DNA of 64,000 bases from Pogona vitticeps (Eukaryota > Chordata > Lepidosauria > Squamata > Agamidae). The stretch spans positions 8,528,001 through 8,592,000 of the forward strand of contig NC_135791.1 of the NCBI RefSeq assembly GCF_051106095.1. Direction: 5' to 3'. Positions 23,301-36,500 of this stretch are shown here, in pieces. Below the pieces are notes generated by a model. The model was not told the origin of the DNA, did not search any database, and was given only the letters and a program-made list of their open reading frames with translations. Position numbers and translations under genes: made by a program. Position 1 is the stretch's first letter, and the number at the start of each line of letters is the position of its first letter.

Positions 23301-26300
23301 GCTTTCTCAATGGAAGTCGTAAGGCACAATCCGCCACCAAATTTCTGGAGGAACACACCCATGCCAAGGGGATGCAGCTGGCAGTAGATCAGTGGGGCTG
23401 TGTGAATTTTATCCCTGGGCTTGTCAAACTTGCTCACCTCTGTTTTAAGCGTTATCTTAGCTTGTACAGTACCAAGTGTTTTGGAACTGCTTACAGGAAG
23501 GAGGGATTGGGGGTGGAGGAGAGAGATGTGTATCACACATATGAAATGTCAAAAAAAAAAAAAGAATTTCTGAATTCTACATTTGGTAAGCTCACTTTTT
23601 TTTTACCTGTACAAGATACGCAAATAAAGCGAATTTGCTAGGCAAGGAAGCACTGACGTCTTACTCCTCTAGGTACCAGAATATCCTTTCTTCAGGTATC
23701 TGACATTTCCCCTTGATATTACTGTTTCACCTGTATCTGTACTGAACTACAAGGGCTAGAAGCCTGTGTTCAGAAATGTAAGGAAAAATCCAGATGTGAA
23801 AAGGTTGAGTTCCAGGGGATGCTCGGAACCACATTGCCTGCTTTCTCAGTTTGGTTGAAAAATATGCCACAAGCTCACGGGCTCAGTTTATTCTTGGGAA
23901 GTGCCTTCTAGGTTCTACTTGACATCAGCTAGTGACATTCTGGCTGCTGATAATCTTATTTGCCCATAATTTTGTTGCCAAAACAACTAATTGGATTTCC
24001 TGACCCAAATCGTGTTGCTTAGTGTGCTTAATCACACTTGAATAGACTCGCTGAATCAATGGAGATTTAGTGAGTCTATGGCTCAGTAACTTCAGCTGAT
24101 TTAAATGGGCATACTCTAAAGTAAGTTGCAGCTAGAACTGCAGTTAGAGTCTAACTCCATTCCAATCAATCAGACTCATAGAGGTGTTGACTCACTAAAT
24201 AACCATCGATTCTGTGTGATTTAGTACACTAAGCAACAGGATTTGGGGCCTCTGTATATTTATTTGTGGAGCAGGAAACAATCAAATGCAACTATGGCTG
24301 AAAAGCGTAATTTCCAGACATAGCTGCTACTAGTAGAATCATCCTGCCAGTGGTGATTTTTCAGAAGGTTAAAGACTCTCCCTCCCATGATGAAAAAGAT
24401 CCCAAGGACTTTGTTAGGGAGTCAGGAACTTTTAATTTTCCCCGAAATGCCACAACTGATTGTCATCAGCCTTCCACAGTGTAAATGCCACTGTTAGATT
24501 TTAGCCGTTGTGATATCACATCCCTAGCAGCTAACGCAAAGAGTGGTATAATACAGCAAACATCAAGAATTAAAAGTCCACTCAAAGAATGAAAAGCTTG
24601 CATGAATTAATTAAATGAAGACCAGGGGTCTGGTAGATATGCCCAGAAAAGGCATTCTACAGGTAAGGTAAAGGTAAATGTTCCCCTTGACATTTAGTCC
24701 AGTCGTGTCCGACTCTAGGGTGCGGTGCTCATCCCCTGTTTCCAAGCCATAGACAGTTGAACACCATTATCTTCCCACCGTGGTGGTACCTATTTATCTA
24801 CTCGCATTTGCATACTTTCGAACTACTAGGTTGGCAGGAGCTGGGACAAGCGACGGGAGCTCACTCTGTCGCATGGATTCGATCTTACGACTGCTGGTCT
24901 TCTGACCTTGCAGCACAGAGGCTTCTGCGGTTTAACCCGCAGCGCCACCACGTCCCATTCTACAGGGGCCACTACAAATAAGCCCCTTATTTCTTATGCT
25001 CACCGCCATATCACTGTTCGTGCTAGGACATAAGAAAAGGGTCTGTTACAGACTCTAATCCTTAAGCTGCTTCTTAAGGGGGGGAGGAGGCAGTCTTTCG
25101 CGTATCCTGATCCTAAGTCATCAGGGCTGCAATCCAAAATATGTCTACCTCTGAGTAGGTGTGCTTAGCATTGCTCTAGAAAGGCTTCAATGGTTAAGAT
25201 CACCAGTTGGTGAGGTGAGCCTGGAAACAGGTATTAAATCTGGTGATTGCAACGCCTTGTTGGATCAATGGGAAAACCTTTTTACTTGAACTTAAAGTGA
25301 AAGTACAGACTTCCAATAATTCTTGGTTCATAGTAAACACAGTGTCATTTAGTTATTAGATGAAACCTGGTCAAATATACTAAGCCATTGAAAGATGTGT
25401 TGCTGATGTTCTTGTTTTCTCTGCCTATAGTGATATGCCCAGTAGGATAGAACATCTGGACAGCTGCACTCTCTATCCCATATTCCACAGCGTCCTGCTT
25501 TTAATATGGGAGGTGTCAAGTGGAAATGGTGACTAGTCTATGTTGATGGCTCTAACCTCTGTGCATTTCTCGAATGCCTTTAAAGCCATCCCTTTTGGTA
25601 ACCATCATCACATCTTAGTGCATTGGACAGGTTATCCATGTCTTGTGTGAAGAAGTGCTTTTTAAAAAACCTGGCCTGAATCTTCTACTGAAAAAAGGCA
25701 AAAAAAAAAAGTTTATTCCTAAAATTCTTCTTCAAACTATGAATAATTTTGTAAATCTCTATGAAGTCTGTCTTTACTCACCTTTTTCCCCTAAATGGAA
25801 CACTGTAACTTTTCTGATAGGGGAATCCCATCATCCTTATAGTCCTCCTTTCTGTATTAATGAGAAATACAAAACTATTAATAACCAATTTCTTCCTCCT
25901 CATCTTGAGTCTATAATCTTACCATGGCTTGGCTTTTCTTTCTTTCTCTGTCTCGGATTCCCAGGCCAAAAGGAAACTGGATTTGGAAGGAGCAGGCCAG
26001 CGCTGCATCCCGGAATTCCGGACCCCGAAGGGCAAAGGACGGATGCTCACTCACATTCCAAGCCCTAAAAGTAACTGCAGCTAGAAGTTCCATTTTTATT
26101 TTTGCATGCACCTTTCTTGTCTTGTCCAAAAATCAGATTTATGGCCCTCAAGAATAATTAACATGAAGACATGTAAGCCATGTCCAGTAAAAGAAACTGG
26201 AGCGTAAGAATATCTTTACAAACAGTATATAAAGAACAAATTGCAGTACATAAGCACCTATGTGTATCTGCATTATTAGTTTCTGTACTATGTTAGCAAA

Positions 26301-27523
26301 TTGAATACTGGCATACATGCTTCAGGTATTTAAGGACCCCTTTGTTTTATAAAAATGGGTGCTGAAAATTTGGGTTTCTGTTAGTCTAACTTTGGTGCAT
26401 GTACTGACAAATCTCTGCTTTCTAGCCCCCAAATCACCGGGAGAGAAGACCCGCTATGACACGTCACTCGGCCTGTTAACCAAGAAGTTCATTCACTTGC
26501 TCAGCGAGTCAAAGGATGGGGTTCTCGACTTGAACCAGGCTGCTGAGGTGCTGGATGTCCAGAAGCGACGTATTTATGATATCACAAATGTACTGGAGGG
26601 GATCCAGCTCATTCGTAAGAAGTCCAAAAACAACATTCAGTGGATGTAAGTGCATCTGAGCGAAACAACAGAGCAGTATGTGAGAAATAGTTAGGCTGCT
26701 CACTCCCACAACAGGATAGCTCAGACCCCTGTGGTGTTTGGAGGCATCCAATTTTTTTCACAGTGAAAGTTCCTGAATTTAGAGAAGCGCACATGCATGT
26801 CTGTTTGTCTTTTTATGCAAATTTATCTGTCTTCCTTTTTAAAACCAACATATGGATGTCTAAACACTACAAATGGATGATGGTTGAATTCCAGTAGTCA
26901 TTAAGACCATTTTATTAGAGATTACTTTCTAAAAAAAGAAATTGGGCCATTTTACAGACCTAAATATACAGAAGTTTAAAAAAGCAGAAACAATAGAAAC
27001 CAACTGTGTAATAATGAGATTTTTTGTCTCCCATCACACCAAGGTCTAGGGAAATCAGTTTTTGTGTGGACAGATTCATGACGTGCTTGATTATCCTCAC
27101 TCCCAAAAAAGATGCCAGAATATTCAATACCTACAGAAAACATGCAAATATTATGGCAAGTGAAAAGCAGAAGTAAATTTTTGTTCATTTCCAGTTTGAT
27201 GACGGAGTGAGATTTGAGGGCCTTATTCTGTTTCAGTTGGAAAATCACTGCTTGTAGAGGATCGTCAAAGGGCTAGCTCTATTGTACTTAGCATAAAATA
27301 GGGCAAACTTTTGTCCTGTTTTACGGTACATCCAGTTATAATGAATGGGGTCCCCCAGCAGAAGTCCTAAAGTAGAGTTAGACAGTTGTTTGTGGAAAAT
27401 CTCTGAAATGCCTGCGTGCAGTGGGTGAGACTAGATCAGTGGTTCTTAACCTTTTTGAAAGAAACGCCCCCTTGAGCCATTGAGGAAGTTATCATCACCC
27501 CCCCTCCCCGCGGTGATGATATT

Positions 27524-27578
<55 letters not shown>

Positions 27579-30500
27579 TGACACTTAAATCCAATGACCC
27601 CTGAAAACAAAATTCAATTCCAAGAAAATGAAATGCCCCCAAAAAGTAACATTTAATGATTTAGTTGCAAGCGAATTTTAAGACACAAAAAGAAATATTA
27701 AAAGGGCATAAAAACAAACCACAATGCAGGAATTAAAGATTTCAAGACGAAAACTCTGAAACTAAATTAAGATTGGAGGAAAATATAAATTCATGCACAT
27801 TGTAAAAAGGCTGCAGCCATCTTCACAGGTTTGGCTTGCTCTAGCGCCCCACACCGCCCCCCTTCTGCTCCAGCGCCCCCACACCGCCCCTTTTTGTTCT
27901 ACCGCCCCCCTGAAAAATGAAATCGCCCCCTGGGGGGCATTATCGCCCACGTTAAGAACCACTGGACTAGATGAAGTACCCTTCCAATTCTATGATTCAA
28001 CAACTGACCTGTGGTCCATCATAAGCAGAGATGGCGGGTCTTTTCTAAGAGCTGTGTGGAGTTTTTATGAGCACAAGATTGTGGGTAATACAGTACATGT
28101 GCCATTTGTAGCAGGAGTGGGTAACTGGCTCCCCAGGTGATTTAGACACGCAAGTCCCATCACTTTTGAACAACACAGACAACGGAGAGGAATTCAGAGA
28201 GCTGTAAGCCAGATAACATCTGAAGAACCACAATTGCCCATCCCATAGACATTTCAATACAAATACTATTTTTTTATCTTTCCTGTTTTGATCCTGTTGG
28301 TTTGTATCACCCTCTGGCCTGTTTCCCACTATGCACATCAATGTCTTTCATTCTTTTTTAAAAAAAAATCTACTTTGCTCTTTACTTACTCCAAAGTGCC
28401 TCGATTTCTCGACATAAAGTTGGTTCAGATGTTTCAAGTGGGCTTGTGCACTAATCTGTTCTATTGTTGATTTCCTGAACTCGCTACCCAGGGGAACAGG
28501 AATTTTCGAGGACTCGTCTGTGACCAGGAAGCAGCACTCGTTGCAGCAAGAGCTGAAGGACATCTCCAAGACAGAGAGGATGCTAGACAAGCTCATTCGC
28601 GAGTGTACACTTCAGTTAAAACATTTGACAGATGATGAAACTAATCAGAGATATCCTTTTAATAGGACAGATATTAAGGAAATTAGAGCTATCCTACCCA
28701 ACTCCTGTGTAGAGTTGCTTTCTAGCCCCCAAATCACCGAGATTTGTCCTCTTGCAGCAGAACAGCAAGGAAGAGCTTGAAGCCTTTTTTGGATTGCAAC
28801 CTAGGCTAGGAGTTTTAGATTTATTTTTATTTTATTTATTTATTTATTTATTTTATATCCCGCCTATCTGGTCGTGTGAGGACTACTCCAGGCGGCCATT
28901 CTTGGACTACAGCACCATAATTCTTCATTCAGGGACTTCTGCCTGACAGATAAAACCTAAATGTGACTCGGCTTAAATTGCAGGCTTGGAGGCTGAGCTC
29001 AGCCTAGCTTCCAGCCAGCACTCCAGCAGGAACAGGAAGTTTGGGCAGAACTAGGCCTAGTTCAGCCTCAAAGCCTTCCAGCTGAGGCCTTTCCTCCCAG
29101 GTGAGCCACATTTAAGTGTCCGTCTGGTAGAAGTCCCAGTTTGGAGAATTATGGAGTTGATAATCCAAGGAATCAAAAAGTCCTCTCTCTAATCAGAACG
29201 TACAGTGGTGCCCCGCATAGCGAGGCTAATCCGTTCCGGATTAACCTTCGCTATGAGGAAACATTGTTAAGTGGGACTTGGAAACCCATTGGAATGCATT
29301 AAACTTCATTTAATGCGTTCCAAATGGGCCCAAAACTCACCGGTCTCTGATGTTTCCCCATGTTGCGGCGGCCATTTTGGGTGTCCCGGCGGCCATTTTT
29401 AATGTTCAGGCGGCCATTTTGGGTATCCGGCGGCCATTTTGGAACCGCCGAACAGCTGTTCCCCCATCGCAATGTGAGGATGCGGATTCTTTGTTAAACG
29501 GTGCACTCGTTATGCGAGGCACCACTGTATTGCTCTGCTGGCTGGAGATTCTGGAAATTGTTACCAGAAAAGATAATCCAAGCTTTGAACGCCCACATGT
29601 GCTGTGGTACCTCGCCTGCCTCCTTGTTTCTTAAGTTGCCTTTTTTAACAGTAAGAAATAAAAAGTCAAACGCATTATTTTTCTCAAGTAAAGAGAGGTT
29701 TCCCCAAGTGGATCTGCAACATGGATCTCTCGCGGTGTTTCCTTAACGTCTTTTCCCCTCTTACATTAGCATATGTCACCTATCAGGACATTCGCGCCAT
29801 CAGCAACTTCAACGAGCAGACGGTGATCGTGGTCAGAGCCCCACCAGAAACCCGGCTAGAGGTGCCAGATATTTGTGAGGTGAGCAACGCTGAGCAACGG
29901 GTGTGGACTGGGTTACCGTTTGCCTTCCTTTTAGTGACACAAGGTGTTGAGGGGTGAGGAACTGTGGCCTTCCAGATATTTTTAACTCACGATTACAGAA
30001 TCCCCAACCATTATGTTAGTTATTAGAGATTCTGGAAGCTGTTGTCCAAAATACGAGATTCCCCACCCAAATACAGTGGTGCCTCGGTAGACAGTAACCC
30101 CGCATCACAGTTTTTTCACTAGACATTGACTTTTTGTGATCGCTATAGCGATTCTCAAAACAGTGATTCCTACGGGAGAATTCCGCTGGACACTGTTTGG
30201 TCCCTGCTTCGCAAAGCGATTTTCACTAGACAACGATTTTGACAGCTTCCTCCGCGCTCGCAAAACAGGTGTTTTTGGGACCTAAGCTTCACAAGACAAT
30301 GATTTAAACAGCTGATCGGCGGTTCGCAATGCGGCTTTCCCATAGCCAATCTTTGCTAGACAACGACGATTCTTCCCCGTTGGAAAGCATTAAACAGGTT
30401 TCAATGCATTCCAATAGGGAAATGCTTTTCGCTAAACAGTGATTTCAGTGGAACGGATTATCATCGTCTAACGAGGCACCACTATATTTATTTTTTCATC

Positions 30501-33500
30501 TCTTGCACAGCATGGTGTAGTGGATCAAGTGATGGACTAGGATTTTGGAGAACAGGGTTCAAATCCCTCCTTGGCCGTGGAAACTCACTTGGGGGAGGGA
30601 AACTGGTAAAACCACTCCTTAAATATCTCACATGTACCTTGTAAGCCCTGTTAGGGTTGCTATAACTTGATTCCAACACCCCACACACACACCTTCTTCT
30701 ACCTGGAGAGCAGGCTTGGAAGAACACTAACTCACAAGATGTTGCTTCCATCAATTGTAGCCACTATAGATGACGATGAAGGAGGTGCTGTTCAAAAACA
30801 TTTAAAAGGTGACCGGTTGCTCACCTCAGTCCAGAGCATGGATCGTTACTTCTTCGGACAGCGACTTTCAGAATCTTCTAGCAAGCAGCCCGGAGTTGAA
30901 AACAGAAAAGTCACTTGTTACTTCTTTTGTCTGAACTGGAGAATGTATGGTTCTTCAGCATCGTCTCTGTGACTCAAACGAATGGAGCCATGCTCTGAAT
31001 ATTCAGGAGCAAAGCTGTTTAGGTGGGAGATTTGCTTCCCACCCTCCTGCACCCGTCTGACGTGACCTCGGCGCGGCTCAAGCCTCTCAATTCCGTTTTG
31101 ATGGCCACAGGAGCAACACATCTGAAACTTTTTTCTTTCATAAGTTCAACATGAGCATTTTTCTTTCACCTTTTAATTTTCCTCCTGTCTTTCGTTATAG
31201 ATTATTTTTGTTCTTGTCCTCGCTCTCCCTTTCTGTGGGCTTTGTGTGGTCTTCTGGATCTACGGTCGTTTTGAAGAACTGAAAGATTGTGCCCACAGCA
31301 AACATTTTAGCTCTCTTCTTTTGCCTAGGGGGAAACACGTCTTTTCTGCACCCTACTCCATTGCGCTGAAGTTCTGTTAAGCAAAGCATTCTAACCTGCA
31401 GCCAATCTTTGAGGAAAGTCCCATGAACCATCAGCCCAGTCAATGGAATCAGCCTCTTCATGCCACCTCTGTTACATTTTGCAAGAGACCTTCAGTTGAG
31501 AAGCTACCTTCTTTGGCAATGGGTACGCTCCTCAATGTGGTCTTTCGCACCAAGCATCTCCACACCTGACCACCTCTTCACTTAGTCCCCAGTACAGATG
31601 GGCACGAACCACCGGTTCGTTTATTAGCAGAACACAGGTTTGGTGCTTCAAAGCCCTGCCTCCCCCAGTGGCCGCCCACTCAGAGACAGCAGCCAGAGGA
31701 GGCGGGGCAGGGAAGCCAGGCTGCTGCCTCCAAGTCGACACCCGCCAGAGAAGGCGGGGCTTTGAAGCACTGAGCACTGGTTGGCTGATAAACCAGCATG
31801 AACCTCTGAACCAGCAGTTTGTGCCCATCTCTAGTCACCAGTATTGACTGTGGTCTCTGGAGATCACTGTTTCCACGTCTGTACCAGGTGTATCATCAAA
31901 ATTACTTCTGACACTGGGACAAGACTTCTCCTTAGCATAAAACACAGGCCACTAAGTGTCATGCCTATGAACCAGGCAAGGAGTGCAGACTCTCTCATCA
32001 CCTCTTATGATGATGATGTGCCATCAAGTCAATTCTGACGTATTGGGGCCCTTTTCTTGGTTTTCTAGGTAGAAAGTATTCTCAAGTACAGTGGTGCCCC
32101 GCATAGCGACAATAATCTGTTCCAGGAAAATCGTTGCTATCCGGAATCATCGCTATACGGAATGGAAAACCCCATAGGAATGCATTAAACCCCTTAAATG
32201 CGTTCCTATGGGGGGAAACTCAATGCTATGCGGAAATCCTCCATACGGCCGCCATCTTCGCTGCCTCGGTAAGCAAGGAAATCGCGCGAAAGTGCTGCAG
32301 TCAGCCATTTTGTTGGCAGTGCATATTAATGGTTCTCAGACTATGGTGGTGACATCAGCATTTTCTTTAGGAGAATTAAGAGGCTTTTCTTCATTACCCG
32401 CCTGACAATCCATCACCCTCACCTACTAGGCTGCCTCACACTGTTTGACTGGCCACCATTTCAACTGTTCTCACTATGTGGCAGACTTTAAGCCTTAAGT
32501 CTTCACTGCTTAAATCCTCAGGAGCAGTCATCCTTCACAGGCTTGCCTAGCTACGAATTTGGGAAAATTCTAGGTTGAGGACTGGATACTGAATTTGACA
32601 GCAATTACCTGTTTACTATGGAAATCAATGAGATACCGTCCTTCCATTTCCAAATGTCAGTTTGTGGAGACTTAAGAACAATTCCTCCTCTTTCTTGAAG
32701 AGATCTTCACAACTCACTAAACATCTGTTTTGATTCCTCTCCACCTTTACCGCAATCTGAGATTTCTTCTCTGTCTTCTGTGCCACATTTCAACTTGACG
32801 CTCCATCATCACTGACTGACCTGTAGGTTCTCATTGCTGTTCAAGAAGGGCTATGCGGTCAAGTTCAGCAGGATGCCCTCTTTGGGAACATTTTGAGTCA
32901 CAAGACCCTCACCTGTGCTCAAAGGTGAAATAGCTTCCCTCAAGAGTACTGCTTCCTCATTGTTACAGACTCACCTGTCTTCTTGTCAAGATGTTTCACC
33001 ATTCCAAAGGTGACCTCGATCTTAGTCCAGTCCTCAGTCTTCGCAGAGTCAACAGATTCAACTTCCCCAAGAGATTCCACATGGCTATGCTATCAGCGAT
33101 ATTAACACTGCTGTGGAAGAGAAGCTGATTTATTCCCACTGACCAGCAAGATGCTTTTTTCTACATTGCCATAAGACCATCTCACAAGCATTACCTGTGT
33201 TTTACCTTGGGTTGCCATAGGTTTAGTTGAAGGTCCTCCCGTTTGGCTCTGTGTGTCCCCCAAATGCATGTATCCCATTATTGCATTCTGGAGAACAAAG
33301 GAGTTTTCCCTTATATCAGCTATTGGCTCCTTGTTGGAAAGTCCAAGGACATATTGGGGGGGGGGGGGGGTTGGAATCCTTTTTTTTATCATCTCCTCAG
33401 GTTCCTTCCAGCAGAAAGGGCATGGCAAACAGCACAGCTTTCTCACTGTATACCAGAAGCAAAGCACATTAGAAATTCAAATGAAAAATTCAAATTCAAA

Positions 33501-36500
33501 TGAAGCACCACGCAAAAAATGTATAGTAGAACCTTGCTAGACGATGATAATTTGTTCCACTGAAATTGCTGTTTAGCGAAATCATTGCCTAGCGAAAAGC
33601 ATTTTCCCCATTGGAATGCATTGAAACCTGTTTAATGTGTTCCAATGGGGAAGAATTGTTGTCTAGCAAAGATCGGCCATTGGAAAGCCGCTTTGCGAAC
33701 TGCTGATCATCTGTTTAAATCGCTGTCTTGCGAAGCTTAGGTCCCGAAAACACCTGTTTGCGAGCACGGAGGGAGCTGTCAAAATCATCGTCTAGCGAAA
33801 ATCAGTTTGCGAAGCAGGGACCAAACCTTGTCCAGCGAAATTCCCCCATAGGAATTACTGTTTTGCGAATCGCTATAGCGATCGCAAAAAGCCAGTGTCT
33901 AGCGAAAAAACTGTCATGCGGGGTAACTGTCTAGCGAAGCACCGTTGTAATCTCTAAAAATAAAATCCCTAATACCAAAAGAGGAAAATAGTAACTTTTT
34001 TTTTTTTAAAAAAAGATACAAAATAAAATAATAACGGGCGACAGACAAAGACAAGTTCACAGGGACAGAAATACAATTACTCAAAACTAGATTAATCTGG
34101 GAAAAGGCTAGAAGAGGCTTGTGAAAACAGCCAAGTTTTAAGTTGTCTCCTAAAACCAAGGAGGGATGGTATGAGGTCCCCTGCCTTGGGCAGCGGGTTG
34201 GACTAGAAGACCTCCAACGCCCCTTCCAACCCTACGACAGCTCTATAATTCTGTGAGTCACTCCTCTAGTGGGAGGGAGTTCCAGAACGATTCAGCCACT
34301 GCAGAGAAGGCCCAGTTTCTGGTGGCAGATTCCTGGGCCTCCCTCGGGGACACCACCCGTAGCATCCCAGGATAAGAAGTGTGGGTGGGACAGGTATTCG
34401 TTTTGAGTGAGAGGTGCCCAGACAGGTAGCAAGGTGGTGGCTTGTGCTCCGGTCCAATCACATTTCCTTCCTCTCGTTAGGAGAATGTACAGCTCCATCT
34501 TAAAAGCAGCAATGGTCCCATTGAGGTATACCTTTGCCCGGAAGAAATTCTGGAAGAGAGTCCAGCCAAGGAGAGCAGCCTTCCAGTTCCACCACACCAG
34601 GAGAGCAGCAGCCATCTGGCCGTGAAAGGTAAAGCTGAACGATGGGAGGCCTCAACACCTGAGAACCTGGGGGGGGGGAGTTTGTTTGTGCTTCCCGCTG
34701 ACCTGGTCGTGGTGGCACACACTGCTACAGTGGTGCCTCGCTTAACGACGTTAATTCGTTCCAGCGAAATCGCTGTAGAGCGAAGACGTCGTAAAGCGAA
34801 ATAAAAAAGCCCATTGAAATGCATTGAAAACCTTTCAATGCGTTCCAATGGGCTGAAAACTCACTGTCCAGCGAAGACCCTCCATAGAGGCGGCCATTTT
34901 CAGTGCCTGTGCAGCGAGGAATCCATCCCTAAGCACAGCGGGGGGCCATTTTCTTCAGCCAGCGGCCATTTTGAAACCCGACTATCAGCTGTTTTTGATC
35001 ATCATAAAGCAAAAATCAGTTCCGGAAGCAGGGAACCGATCATCGCAAAGCAGTTTTTGCCCATTGGAATCATCGTTTTGCTATCGCAAAAAACTCACCG
35101 TCAAGCGGATTTGTCGTTGAACGGGGTAATCGCAAAGCGGAGCACGACTAATTTGATTCCAATTTAGTGCTCTTCACGCTGCAGCATTGTAGAACATTAA
35201 CCCACATCCAGACTTTATTTTTAAATCAAAGAGAGGGTGATAAGTGGTGGAGTCTTGGAAGTTACTGGTTGATTGATGTCATGCCTGTTTACATCAGGCT
35301 GGAAATGTTACCTATTGAAGTGTACGTCCCAGAATTCCCCAGAGGCACCACCATCAGCTGGCAAGGGGTTCTGAGACCATCAGTCCAAAAAAGTAACATT
35401 TCTAAAGTCTTTCTTAGACTCACACATGTCCCAAGATATGTTGCTGTCTGAAGCAAATGACAGTGATGTGCCCGATACCTGTTCCTTGTATAAAACCGAA
35501 AAGCTGAATATTATGTTAGCATCTTCTGCCTGAGGTGCTTGTTGTGGCCTTGGTAGGGTGTGCTCTACAGAAATACACGCAAAGAGCAAATCCAGTGGAG
35601 CCACCTGCTGCCGTCTCGAGAAATCTTCACCTTGGTAAGCAGTCAGTGAAGACATGTCCTCCTGTCTTCTCTAGAACAGTGATTCTCCAATTTTGCTCCT
35701 CCATGTGGTTCGGACTCAGCTCCCTGGAAACCCCCCACGAAGATCACCAGTTGACAGATACGTGGTTCTATCCTGATCTCTTAAAGGCTTCATTTGTCCT
35801 CACTGAACCTAGTAAAGTTCTCCAACAGAAGTCTTTTTGGCCCAAGGAAGAGCAGAAAATACATGACGTGCTCCAGCTTGGTCTGCACATGCAAGGAAAT
35901 GAGACTGTCTAGTCTCAAGATGATAGAATATGCAATTTGAGTGGACTGTGTACTGTATTTTTCCACGTATAAGACTATACTTTTGTCTAAAATCTTTAGA
36001 CTAAAAATGGAGGGTCGTCTTATACACAGAAGTAAGCTGAGGAGAGAACAAAAACAAGTGGAGGGGAAAGCAGGGATCAAAGCGATCCTGCAGCGCTTTG
36101 ATCCCTTTCCCCCTACACTTGCTAAGTCCCACTTAGATTTCCTAATTTTGGATTAGAAAAGTGGAGGGCGTCTTATACATGGGGGTGTCTTATACACGGG
36201 AAAATGCAGTAATTTGAAATGTTAGTAGATAATTTTTGAAACATAGCTCCTGCATGTAAACAAAATAAGGTAGGGATCATGGTGACGTGATAGAATCCTG
36301 AACCGGTGACTATCTGAGCACATCAGCACCCTTGTGCTAAATTAGCTTGAATATATGATGACCATAACTACTTTAAGCATCAGAACAAGAGCCACCACTA
36401 AAAATTATATATTGATCTAAGAACTGCAGAGCTGGAAGAGACCTTATGGCTTTTCGGTCCAATCCCTGTCAAAAAGGCCCAGTGGAGAATTGAACTCCCA

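Larger units (their letters stand above)
11355..25964 (+). other. E2F2 intron 1 (14.6 kb)
   Basis: GTAATG donor to CCCAG acceptor. Outside the listed elements I find no further exon or RNA gene. Stretches with nothing recognised: 11400-11990, 16640-18640 (with a (CTG)n near 17791-17812 and a GC-richer patch at 17500-17960), 18760-20230, 21090-22270, 22545-24000 and 24960-25960. A regulatory role for some of these is possible but not visible. Confidence 0.7.
28651..29764 (+). other. E2F2 intron 4: AT-AC U12-type (minor spliceosome) intron
   Basis: The 5' end ATATCCTTTT matches the U12 5' splice site consensus. TTCCTTAAC at 29739-29747 matches the U12 branch-site consensus, with the branch A about 18 nt before the terminal AC (29763-29764). 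Joining AG|A gives [11 protein letters not shown], which matches human [12 protein letters not shown]2F genes are one of the families known to keep U12 introns at this place. The intron also holds an L2-like tail, a Tigger-like MITE and a stray copy of the exon 3 acceptor. Confidence 0.93.
31100..33500. other. Intron 5 stretch, partly coding-like composition, unassigned
   Basis: Apart from the hAT-like element (31593-31833) and a Tigger-like fragment (32087-32315), this DNA has a more balanced, codon-like composition than its neighbours, but every frame is broken by stops. I could not match it to a family. An old decayed retroelement is the likeliest explanation. A (G)n run lies at 33356-33370. 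Confidence 0.35.

Noticed and set aside
28651-28780. Read-through of E2F2 exon 4 as [12 protein letters not shown]...
   Set aside because: Not homologous to E2F proteins; explained fully by the AT-AC splice site.
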